Assembly (NCBI GenBank): GCA_022561355.1
Contig: JADFRJ010000104.1
Span: 1-7,762 of the forward strand
Origin: Chloroflexota bacterium
Lineage (GTDB): Bacteria; Chloroflexota; Dehalococcoidia; DSTF01; RBG-16-68-14
DNA: 7,762 nucleotides
Direction of reading: 5' to 3'
A program made the translations under genes and the position numbers. Below, one piece after another: positions 1 to 5,580 of this stretch (the first letter of the stretch is position 1; each line of letters opens with the position of its first letter). The notes beneath the pieces were generated by a model. That model saw only the letters and a program-made list of their open reading frames with translations. It had not been told where the DNA came from and did no database searches.

Positions 1-1
1 G

Positions 2-418
2 AGCGTCCTGCGAGCGTTCAGCCACCGCTCGATCAGCGCCGAGCTTGTCGTGGATGGAGAAGCGCTATCGACGCCACTCTACTGGCTGCTGCTGGGGAAC
101 ACGCGTAACTACGGGGGCGTCCTTAACCTGACGCATCAGGCGAAAGCTGACGACGGGCTGCTCGACATCCTTCTGCTGCAGCACGGCGGGTTGCCGCGTC
201 TCGCCTGGCTGGCACTGTGGGCGCTGCTTCGCCGCCACCAGGACCGCGCGGAAGTGGTCTATCGCACCGCCAGCTCGATCGACGTCCGAACGCCGGGCCT
301 TCCCGTGCAGATCGATGGCGAGTATCTGGGCGAGACGCCGATGACGTTCGGCGTCGCGCCCGGCGCGCTGCGCGTGCTTGTGCCGCGCGGGCAGGGGAAG
401 GCGCTCTTCAGCCGGTAG
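2..418 (+). CDS. Diacylglycerol/lipid kinase (DagK/YegS-type), C-terminal part
   Basis: This is the C-terminal 138 residues of a lipid kinase; the N-terminal catalytic half lies before the window. The family phosphorylates diacylglycerol or related lipids with ATP at the inner membrane face. Visible family marks are GNTRNYGG (residues 32-39 of the fragment), ADDGLLDI (49-56, the conserved DDGLLD turn of the C-terminal beta-sandwich), a hydrophobic Trp/Leu-rich helix (64-77), and VQIDGE (102-107) followed by the closing strand that normally ends these proteins. The frame is open from base 2 to TAG at 416-418, so an internal ATG near base 50 is not a start. It converges on recF with 9 bp between the stops. 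The lipid substrate cannot be told from this fragment. The family call is firm. Confidence 0.88.
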   Translation, partial: SVLRAFSHRSISAELVVDGEALSTPLYWLLLGNTRNYGGVLNLTHQAKADDGLLDILLLQHGGLPRLAWLALWALLRRHQDRAEVVYRTASSIDVRTPGLPVQIDGEYLGETPMTFGVAPGALRVLVPRGQGKALFSR

Positions 419-427
419 TGCGTTTGA

Positions 428-1609
428 TCATCCGGATGGGGTGCTCTCGGGCGCGATCACACCGGCCGATACGCGGAACACAGCCTGTGGCGTGATCTCT
501 TCCGTGAAGCGATCGGCGTCAGCGGACGTGATCAGCAGCTGGTCCCACTCCCCAAGCGACCTCAGCACGGCGCGACGCCGCTCCTCGTCCAGCTCCGAGA
601 GCACGTCATCCAGCAGCAGCACGGGAACATCGCCCCTGGTGTCCGCCATGAAGCGCGCCTCCGCCAGCCGCAGCGCGAGCGCCGCCGTGCGCTGCTGCCC
701 GCGTGACGCGAACGCCGCCGCCGAGACGCCGTCCAGCTCGATTCCCACGTCGTCGCGGTGCGGGCCCGTGAGCGTCATGCCAGCGCCGATATCGCGCGGA
801 CGGTTACTCGCGAGGGCGTTCCGCATGGCCGGCTCCAGGCCCGCGGCCTCTTCACGGCAACGCGCGGCGTCCCAGCCTTCCAGCCGTGGCAGATACTCGC
901 AGGCCAGCTCCTCCAGGCCACCGCTGAGGTTGCGATGGGCAGACGCGGCATGCGACGCCAGCGCCTGCATGGCGGCGGCGCGCATATCGATCAGCTTCGC
1001 GCCGTGGCCGCTCAGCTCTTCGTCCCAGAAGTCGAGTTCGTCCGCGCCGGCCTCGCCAGACTGGATCCGCTTGAGCAGCGCGTTCCGCTGCGTGACGACC
1101 TTCCCATAGCGCTGGAGCGCCTGCGTATAGGCGGGATCGATCTGGCTGAGCATGACGTCCAGGTAGCGCCGGCGCGTCGAAGGCGAACCGCTGATCAGCT
1201 CCATGTCGTCGGTGGTGAAGAGCACGGCCATCAGCTGCCCGACCACGTCCGCCTGACGTTTGGCGACGCCGTTCACGCGCAACCGCTTGGAAGCGGGCAC
1301 ACGCGCCCTGTCCCCGGGCCGCGGCCTGCCCACCAGAACGATCTCCAGTTCCAGCGGGCCGTCGTTGCGTTCGACATTCGCAGTCACGCGTGCGACGGGC
1401 TGCGCATCGTCGAGGACGTCCCAGTGGATCAGACCGCCATCGGTCAGCACGCGGTCGGAGCGGGTGGTGGCGAGAAGAAAGGCCGCCTCCAGCAGGTTGC
1501 TCTTACCCTGGGCGTTATCGCCCAGGATGAGCGTGCACCCCCGCGGCAGCTCCAGTTCGAGCGATCGATAGTTGCGGAAGTGAGAGAGCGTTAACCGCCG
1601 AATCCACAT
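428..1609 (-). CDS. recF: DNA replication and repair protein RecF
   Basis: RecF is an SMC-like ABC ATPase. It binds gapped DNA and, with RecO and RecR, helps load RecA for recombinational repair of stalled forks. The 393-residue length is slightly above the usual 360-380. The start MWIRRLTLSHFRNY matches the family N-terminus. Walker A is GDNAQGKS (30-37). The RecF region FTTDDMELISG (131-141) is followed by STRRRYLD (144-151). TGPHRDD lies at 281-287, the ABC signature SRGQQRTAAL at 302-311, and Walker B VPVLLLDD at 328-335 with D-loop SELD (338-341), so all ATPase elements are intact. An AAGGA sits about 12 nt before the ATG, a long spacing. The gene lies 34 bp downstream of the coiled-coil gene on the same strand and is probably cotranscribed with it. 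No dnaA, dnaN or gyrB is visible beside it, unlike the classic cluster. Confidence 0.96.
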   Translation of the reverse strand: MWIRRLTLSHFRNYRSLELELPRGCTLILGDNAQGKSNLLEAAFLLATTRSDRVLTDGGLIHWDVLDDAQPVARVTANVERNDGPLELEIVLVGRPRPGDRARVPASKRLRVNGVAKRQADVVGQLMAVLFTTDDMELISGSPSTRRRYLDVMLSQIDPAYTQALQRYGKVVTQRNALLKRIQSGEAGADELDFWDEELSGHGAKLIDMRAAAMQALASHAASAHRNLSGGLEELACEYLPRLEGWDAARCREEAAGLEPAMRNALASNRPRDIGAGMTLTGPHRDDVGIELDGVSAAAFASRGQQRTAALALRLAEARFMADTRGDVPVLLLDDVLSELDEERRRAVLRSLGEWDQLLITSADADRFTEEITPQAVFRVSAGVIAPESTPSG

Positions 1610-1643
1610 CCCGGGCGGCCATCCTTGCCGTTGGGTGCGGCGT

Positions 1644-2387
1644 TCACGCGGTAGCGCCGCTGTCGCGTTCGACGAAGCGCAGGCGAAGCTTGCCCGCCTC
1701 CGGACGTGATTCCTCGATCAGCAGCTGTTCGCCGGTCGAATCGCGAAGGCCGTCGACGATCTGGCGGGCAGCCACGGGCGCGTTCAGGACGACCTCCAGG
1801 GAGGCCTCGCCGTTTTTGTACGCGACGACCGAGGCGCCCTCGGTCTGGGGCAGGCCGCTGAGGGCCCGCTGGACGTCCATGAGGCCTTGGAAGCCCGGCA
1901 CGGCGGCAAGGACGACGCTCATCGGCGTCTGGCCAGGCTGGAACCGCGGTTCGACTGGAGTGGCCGGCGCGGGAGCAGCCGCAGCGGGCGCTGGCTGGGC
2001 CGGCTGCGCGCTTGAGGCCTCGCGGAGCGCGCGAGTGATCTCGTTCATGCGGCCTTCGATGCGGCCCGCCATCTCGGCGAGGTCCGACGCGCCGTCAGAC
2101 AGCCGCTCCGCCTGCGTCGTGAGACGGTCCAGGGTACCCTCGAGGCGTTCGAACATCTCGTTTATCGTGCGCTTGAGATCGGCCACTTCCAGGGAGGCGT
2201 TGGCCCCGGACGTTACGTCCGTCTTGGCCGATTCCTGTACCTGGTTCTCGAGCGCCTCGAGCATCGACTCGAAGTGTTCCAAGGTCTGCTCGAGGTTCTC
2301 GGCCGCTTCCAACGCGGAGTGGTCAGGCGCAGGCATCACCGATGTGGACGCACGCCCTTCGTTTTTGGTTGTAGGCTTGGTAGTCAC
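1644..2387 (-). CDS. Uncharacterised coiled-coil protein with C-terminal ferredoxin-like domain
   Basis: I do not recognise this family by name. From the GTG at 2387 the product has 247 residues. It has a Thr/Lys-rich start (1-20), two heptad-like helical stretches rich in Glu, Leu and Ala (about 25-55 and 64-125), and an Ala/Pro-rich linker (126-150). A compact C-terminal domain (about 155-240) reads as beta-alpha-beta-beta-alpha-beta, with MSVVLAAVPGF, a helix MDVQRALSGLP, two strands around KNGEASLEVVL, a helix ARQIVDGLR and a last strand KLRLRFVE. This resembles small ferredoxin-like domains in shape only. There is no signal peptide or membrane segment, so it is probably cytosolic and oligomeric. 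The GTG is preferred because GGAGG lies 7 nt upstream. The frame stays open to an ATG at 2501 (MVEKKGTDVD) and beyond, but that extension has no ribosome site and poorer third-position GC. recF follows 34 bp downstream. Its function is unknown. Confidence 0.72.
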   Translation of the reverse strand: MTTKPTTKNEGRASTSVMPAPDHSALEAAENLEQTLEHFESMLEALENQVQESAKTDVTSGANASLEVADLKRTINEMFERLEGTLDRLTTQAERLSDGASDLAEMAGRIEGRMNEITRALREASSAQPAQPAPAAAAPAPATPVEPRFQPGQTPMSVVLAAVPGFQGLMDVQRALSGLPQTEGASVVAYKNGEASLEVVLNAPVAARQIVDGLRDSTGEQLLIEESRPEAGKLRLRFVERDSGATA

Positions 2388-2394
2388 AACACTA

Positions 2395-2399
2395 CCTCC
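2395..2399 (-). promoter_or_regulatory. Ribosome binding site deciding the GTG start at 2387
   Basis: On the minus strand GGAGG is followed by 7 nt and then GTG ACT ACC. This is the best Shine-Dalgarno/start pair in the region. It places the start of the coiled-coil protein at 2387, not at the upstream in-frame ATGs at 2501 or 2570, neither of which has a comparable site. Confidence 0.75.
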
Positions 2400-2442
2400 G
2401 AATAACTGACTAGCGACACGCAGGAGTAGGTTGCCGATCCCG

Positions 2443-2459
2443 CTACGCTGCCCGCGTAG
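2443..2459 (-). other. Short hairpin in the leader of the coiled-coil gene
   Basis: CTACGC and GCGTAG form a perfect 6-bp stem around a 5-nt loop. It would lie in the transcribed leader of the minus-strand operon, about 45 nt before the ribosome site. There is no U tract, so it is not an intrinsic terminator. Its role is unknown and it may be chance. Confidence 0.35.
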
Positions 2460-2594
2460 GCTCGATCGCACATCTACGTCCGTACCCTTCTTTTCCACCA
2501 TCGTGAACCATTCGTGGTCGTGGGTGCGGAATCTCGCGCGCCTAGTGGAGTATCGGCAGCCACGCCACACCCCTATAACGAGACTGACTCGGCT

Positions 2595-2603
2595 AGTATA
2601 ACA
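2595..2603 (-). promoter_or_regulatory. Extended -10 promoter for the coiled-coil gene and recF
   Basis: The minus strand reads TGTTATACT, which is a TGn extension joined to TATACT (5 of 6 matches to TATAAT). No good -35 is seen at 17-18 bp, as is common for extended -10 promoters. Transcription would start near 2588, giving a leader of about 200 nt to the GTG at 2387, or about 87 nt to the alternative ATG at 2501. A second weaker TTATAG lies at 2574-2579. Confidence 0.5.
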
Positions 2604-2643
2604 GAGCCCCGGCGGCAGGAGTTCAGCTTGATACGCTGAGAGA

Positions 2644-2672
2644 CGGCCAACGCCTGGTCCTGACGTTGGCCG
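2644..2672. repeat. Perfect 9-bp inverted repeat in the divergent region
   Basis: CGGCCAACG and CGTTGGCCG are exact reverse complements separated by 11 nt. The element lies about 40 bp upstream of the minus-strand -10 and about 80 bp upstream of the plus-strand -10. Neither side has a T run, so a terminator is unlikely. A dimeric regulator operator is a reasonable reading, but the centre-to-centre spacing of 20 bp (two helical turns) is the only support. Confidence 0.5.
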
Positions 2673-2716
2673 AGTGCGGGGTCAACTACGGCGGCTAGCC
2701 AGCAGTTTTAAGCCTT

Positions 2717-2807
2717 GGCTAACAACACTGCATGCCAAAGCGGGCTCGATCCTCTATAATGCGGCGGGTTCACGAATCTGAGAGCATTGCGCTGGTTAGC
2801 AACACTG
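2717..2807 (+). repeat. Pair of GGYTARCAACACTG repeats flanking the plus-strand -10
   Basis: GGCTAACAACACTG (2717-2730) and GGTTAGCAACACTG (2794-2807) match at 12 of 14 positions, 77 bp apart. The two differences make GCTAAC and GTTAGC exact reverse complements as well, so the pair can be read as direct repeats or as hairpin arms. The -10 at 2755-2760 lies between them and the second copy overlaps the ribosome site. This may be a regulator site pair. Confidence 0.4.
2755..2760 (+). promoter_or_regulatory. Consensus -10 for the nitronate monooxygenase operon
   Basis: An exact TATAAT stands in a GC-rich region about 59 bp before the ATG at 2819, so a start near 2767 would give a leader of about 52 nt. 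I find no convincing -35 hexamer at 16-18 bp upstream, so the promoter may need an activator. Confidence 0.5.
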
Positions 2808-2811
2808 AGGT
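2807..2811 (+). promoter_or_regulatory. Ribosome binding site deciding the ATG start at 2819
   Basis: GAGGT is followed by 7 nt and ATG at 2819. This site and the family N-terminus (HTPICDYFGIEYPIF) select 2819 over the in-frame ATG at 2732, which lies upstream of the likely promoter. Confidence 0.75.
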
Positions 2812-2818
2812 CTGTCTT

Positions 2819-3799
2819 ATGCATCATCCACTCCACACGCCCATCTGTGACTACTTCGGCATTGAGTATCCGATCTTCCTGGCGGGCATGGGCGGCGTCT
2901 CCGCAAGCGCCCTGACGGCTGCCGTCTCCAACGCCGGGGGCCTCGGCATTCTGGGCGGCGCCACCATGGATGTCGCGCTCCTCCGCGAGGAGATTAAGAA
3001 GACCAAAGAGCTGACGGACAAGCCCTTCGCCGTCGATCTGCTGGCACCGATCCCAGACATGATCCGGCCTCAGATTGAGGTCGTCTTTGAAGAGGATATC
3101 CGCATCTTCGTCGCCGGGCTCGCCGTACCGGCTGAGTTCATGAGCGAGATGCACGACCGCGACATGAAGATCGTCGTAATGTGCGGCAAGGTGCGCCACG
3201 CAGAGAAGTCGGAAGCGGCGGGCGCCGACGTCGTCGCCGCGCAGGGCACGGAAGCGGGCGGCCACACCGGCGAGATCGGCGGGATGGCGCTGATCCCGCA
3301 AACGGTCGAGGCGGTCAACATCCCGGTCCTAGCGGCAGGCGGTTTGGCGAACGGCCGTGGCCTGATCGCCGCGCTGGCGTTGGGTGCGCAAGGCGCCATT
3401 TTCGGAACGCGCTTCATCGCGACGCCTGAGGCGGAGGCCGCGCCGGGCTATCAGGAAGCGCTCGTCGCCGCGAAGGACGACTCGACAGTGCGCTCGCGCT
3501 CCTACACCGGCAAGCCGGCGCGCGCCCTCCGCACGGAGCGGACGGATGAGTGGGAGGCGAAGGCCGACGAGATCCAAGCGTTCCCGATGCAGGCAGGCAT
3601 CTCAGCCCGCGAGGGCGTGATGGATTACATGGGGCGCGGCGATCACTTCGATCCAAAGCGCATGTTCATGCCGTCCGGGCAAGGGGTAGGCCTGATCCAC
3701 GAGATCAAGCCCGCAGCCGAGGTCTTCGCCGACATTGTCAGCGAAGCAGAAGCAACGCTCCAAGAGCTGACCAAGCTGGCCACACCCGCAACGGCGTAG
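2819..3799 (+). CDS. Nitronate monooxygenase (2-nitropropane dioxygenase-like), FMN-dependent
   Basis: The product has 326 residues and a TIM-barrel FMN fold. Class I nitronate monooxygenases oxidise alkyl nitronates such as propionate-3-nitronate to aldehyde, nitrite or nitrate with oxygen, which detoxifies nitro compounds. The N-terminus PICDYFGIEYPIFLAGMGG (8-26) is the usual first strand, followed by SNAGGLGILGG (37-47). The motif QGTEAGGHTG (142-151) carries the family His (H149), and AAGGLANGRG (172-181) with GAQGAIFGTRF (189-199) forms the FMN phosphate-binding part. The fold is shared with FabK enoyl-ACP reductase, but the QG.EAGGH form favours the monooxygenase family. Many members have unknown substrates, so the exact reaction is unproven. 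The gene opens an operon: the acyl-CoA dehydrogenase starts 6 bp after its TAG. It has its own TATAAT and a strong ribosome site. Confidence 0.88.
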   Translation: MHHPLHTPICDYFGIEYPIFLAGMGGVSASALTAAVSNAGGLGILGGATMDVALLREEIKKTKELTDKPFAVDLLAPIPDMIRPQIEVVFEEDIRIFVAGLAVPAEFMSEMHDRDMKIVVMCGKVRHAEKSEAAGADVVAAQGTEAGGHTGEIGGMALIPQTVEAVNIPVLAAGGLANGRGLIAALALGAQGAIFGTRFIATPEAEAAPGYQEALVAAKDDSTVRSRSYTGKPARALRTERTDEWEAKADEIQAFPMQAGISAREGVMDYMGRGDHFDPKRMFMPSGQGVGLIHEIKPAAEVFADIVSEAEATLQELTKLATPATA

Positions 3800-3805
3800 C
3801 CCGCC

Positions 3806-4972
3806 GTGGACTTCTCTTTCAGCCCAGAGGACGAGGCGTTCCGCGAAGAGGTGCGCGCGTTCATCGCTGAGGAGCTAGGCGACCGCGACATTGTGCGCGG
3901 CGGCAACATCGAGGCCTGGAAAGCCTACCGGCAGTTCATCCAGAAGCTCGCGGGCCGCGGCTGGCTAACGCTCGCCTGGCCGAAGGAGTGGGGCGGCGAG
4001 GGCGCCAGCCACATCAAGCAGCTCGTCTACAACGAAGAGATGGCGCTGGCGGAAGCGCCCGCAACCGACCTGGGCAGCGACCGCGTAGGGCCGACGATCA
4101 TGCTCTACGGGACCGAGGAGCAGAAAGCGAAGTTCCTGCCGCCGATCGTTAAGGGCGAGGTGGTCTGGTGCCAGGGCTTCTCAGAGCCCAGCTCCGGCTC
4201 CGACCTCGCGTCGCTGCAGACCAAGGCGACGCTGGACGGCGACGAGTTCGTGATCAACGGCAGTAAGATCTGGACCAGCCTGGCCCACTTCGCGGAGTGG
4301 ATCATCCTGCTCGTGCGCACGGACCAGGACGCGCCGAAGCACAAGGGCATCTCCTACCTGCTGGTCGACATGAAGACGCCGGGCGTCGAAGTGCGGCCGC
4401 TCGTCGACATGCTGGGGCGCCATCAGTTCAACGAGGTCTTCTTCGATAACGTGCGTGTCCCACGCGACGCGCTCGTCGGCGAGCTGAACCGCGGCTGGTA
4501 CGTCGCGACGGCCACGCTCGATTTCGAGCGGTCGGGCATCGGGCGCGTGATCGGCAGTCGCAAGACCTACCACCAGCTCGTCGAGTACACGCGCGAGACG
4601 ACGCGAAACGGCGACGCGCTGATCGAGCACCCGCTCGTGCGAGCCAAGCTGGCCGACCTGCAGATCGAGTTCGAGGTCGGCAAGAACCTGTCGTACCGTG
4701 TCGCCTGGATGCAGAACCAGAACCTGATACCGAACTACGAAGCCTCTGTCTCGAAGCTGTTCGGCTCGGAGCTGTCGCAGCGGCTCGCCAACGCCGGCAT
4801 CGAAATCATGGGCCTAGCCGGCCAGCTCGCGCCGGGTTCCAAATGGGCGCCGCTGAAGGGCAAGTTCGAGACGCTCTACCTGAACAGCGCTGCGCTGACC
4901 GTCGCCGCCGGCACGAGCGAGATCCAGCGCAACATCATCGCCGGCCGCGGCCTCGGCCTGCCGCGGGACTAG
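3806..4972 (+). CDS. Acyl-CoA dehydrogenase family protein
   Basis: This is an FAD flavoenzyme of 388 residues, the normal length for the family. It oxidises the alpha-beta bond of an acyl-CoA and passes electrons to ETF. Domains in order are an N-terminal helical domain (1-115, with GWLTLAWPKEWGG at 52-64), a middle beta domain with the signature WCQGFSEPSSGSDL (121-134) and VINGSKIWTS (149-158), and a C-terminal helical domain ending in AAGTSEIQRNIIAGRGLGLPR (367-387). The usual Glu of the MCAD YEGT motif is absent (A368). E241 in DFERSG (239-244) sits where isovaleryl-CoA and long-chain enzymes keep their catalytic base. The substrate is unknown, and a branched, steroid-side-chain-like or other bulky acyl-CoA is possible. 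The start is GTG 6 bp after the monooxygenase stop with no clear ribosome site, which suggests translational coupling. The next gene begins 2 bp after its stop. Confidence 0.92.
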   Translation: MDFSFSPEDEAFREEVRAFIAEELGDRDIVRGGNIEAWKAYRQFIQKLAGRGWLTLAWPKEWGGEGASHIKQLVYNEEMALAEAPATDLGSDRVGPTIMLYGTEEQKAKFLPPIVKGEVVWCQGFSEPSSGSDLASLQTKATLDGDEFVINGSKIWTSLAHFAEWIILLVRTDQDAPKHKGISYLLVDMKTPGVEVRPLVDMLGRHQFNEVFFDNVRVPRDALVGELNRGWYVATATLDFERSGIGRVIGSRKTYHQLVEYTRETTRNGDALIEHPLVRAKLADLQIEFEVGKNLSYRVAWMQNQNLIPNYEASVSKLFGSELSQRLANAGIEIMGLAGQLAPGSKWAPLKGKFETLYLNSAALTVAAGTSEIQRNIIAGRGLGLPRD

Positions 4973-4974
4973 GA

Positions 4975-5532
4975 ATGCCACCGGACGCTGACGCGGTACG
5001 ATACCGCCTCGCTACCACTTCTGACGCCGCGTCTATTGCGAAACTCCACGCCGAAAGCTGGCGCGTGGCGTACCGCGGTATGTTCCCCGACGACTTCCTG
5101 GACAACGAAGCCAGTGCCGACCGCGCCAAGGTGTGGCAAGAGCGATTCGCGGACCCCGACCGCGAGACGACAACGATCACCGTCCTCGCTGAGACCGGCG
5201 GAGAGCTGATGGGGTTCGCGCACTCGCTGATCGACGACGACGCGACGTACGGGACGCTGCTCGACAATCTGCATGTCCGCCGGACGGAGCATCGCAGCGG
5301 TATCGGAAGGCGGCTGATGGCAGAGACCGCGGAGCGCCTGGCCGCACTTGAAAGATCAACGCTCTACCTTTGGGTACTTGAGGGTAACGACCAAGCGCGC
5401 GCCTTCTATCGCGCCCTCGGCGGTGAGGAGTGCGGACGCGGAACGGTCGCCGACGGGCCTTCCAATCCCGCGCTTCCAGCAGTTCCCAGCCTGCGGATCT
5501 GCTGGCCAGAGCTGGATCGTCTGACTCGCTAA
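4975..5532 (+). CDS. GNAT family N-acetyltransferase
   Basis: The product is a single-domain GNAT protein of 185 residues that would transfer acetyl (or another acyl) from CoA to an amine. The first strand and helix are VRYRLATTSDAASIAKLHAESW (8-29, with the usual W before the acceptor loop). Motif A is DNLHVRRTEHRSGIGRRLM (97-115), with the R/Q-x-x-G-x-G/A pyrophosphate loop as R107-S-G-I-G-R112. Motif B is LYLWVLEGNDQARAFYRALG (130-149), with the conserved N138 and Y145. The acceptor cannot be predicted. The ATG at 4975 is chosen because it begins 2 bp after the dehydrogenase TAG and fits the family N-terminus. An in-frame ATG at 4843 would overlap the dehydrogenase by 130 bp. AGGA abuts the ATG, too close to be a good site, so translational coupling to the upstream gene is likely. 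It is probably the last gene of the operon. Confidence 0.88.
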   Translation: MPPDADAVRYRLATTSDAASIAKLHAESWRVAYRGMFPDDFLDNEASADRAKVWQERFADPDRETTTITVLAETGGELMGFAHSLIDDDATYGTLLDNLHVRRTEHRSGIGRRLMAETAERLAALERSTLYLWVLEGNDQARAFYRALGGEECGRGTVADGPSNPALPAVPSLRICWPELDRLTR

Positions 5533-5542
5533 CAACCCTGAC

Positions 5543-5572
5543 TGGAAATTCCCCACCCTTAACCGCTATGCT
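5543..5572 (+). promoter_or_regulatory. Probable leaderless promoter of the zinc dehydrogenase gene
   Basis: TGGAAA (5543-5548, 4 of 6 to TTGACA) and TATGCT (5567-5572, 4 of 6 to TATAAT) are 18 bp apart. The -10 ends 8 bp before the ATG at 5581, so transcription would start at or within a few bases of the ATG. No Shine-Dalgarno sequence is seen before this ATG, which fits a leaderless mRNA. Confidence 0.45.
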
Positions 5573-5580
5573 CTGCGGGC

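Larger units (their letters stand above)
2388..2818. promoter_or_regulatory. Divergent intergenic control region
   Basis: About 430 bp separate the GTG of the minus-strand coiled-coil gene from the ATG of the plus-strand nitronate monooxygenase gene. I see no convincing protein or tRNA in it. It holds, left to right, a ribosome site for the minus gene, a short hairpin (2443-2459), an extended -10 promoter for the minus pair (2595-2603), a perfect 9-bp inverted repeat (2644-2672), a plus-strand TATAAT (2755-2760), a repeated 14-mer (2717-2730 and 2794-2807) and the plus-strand ribosome site. Rare codons and lower third-position GC argue against N-terminal extension of either gene into it. Confidence 0.65.

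Noticed and set aside
378..1109. Ser/Ala/Arg-rich plus-strand open frame
   Set aside because: It overlaps the lipid kinase tail and the recF 3' half in other frames. Its low-complexity Ser runs are the complement of recF codons.
758..1594. Long plus-strand open frame opposite recF
   Set aside because: It is antisense to an intact recF with full Walker and signature motifs. The translation is Arg/His/Gln-rich with no family resemblance, as expected from GC-rich shadow frames.
2644..2672. Inverted repeat as an intrinsic terminator
   Set aside because: The stem is good but no T run follows on either strand, and no gene ends nearby on either side.
2580..2700. Possible tRNA or structured RNA in the divergent spacer
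   Set aside because: A GTTCAGCTT stretch looks faintly like a T-loop, but no acceptor stem, anticodon arm or CCA end can be built around it.
2732..2818. N-terminal extension of the nitronate monooxygenase to an upstream ATG
   Set aside because: The extension spans the TATAAT and the GAGGT ribosome site and does not resemble the family N-terminus, which begins near residue 5 from the ATG at 2819.
2708..3301. Minus-strand open frame of 197 codons
   Set aside because: It is antisense to the nitronate monooxygenase and would cross its promoter and ribosome site; no recognisable domain.
4843..4974. N-terminal extension of the acetyltransferase to an ATG inside the dehydrogenase
   Set aside because: It would overlap the dehydrogenase by 130 bp out of frame with an Arg-rich sequence unlike GNAT proteins; the ATG at 4975 fits the family.
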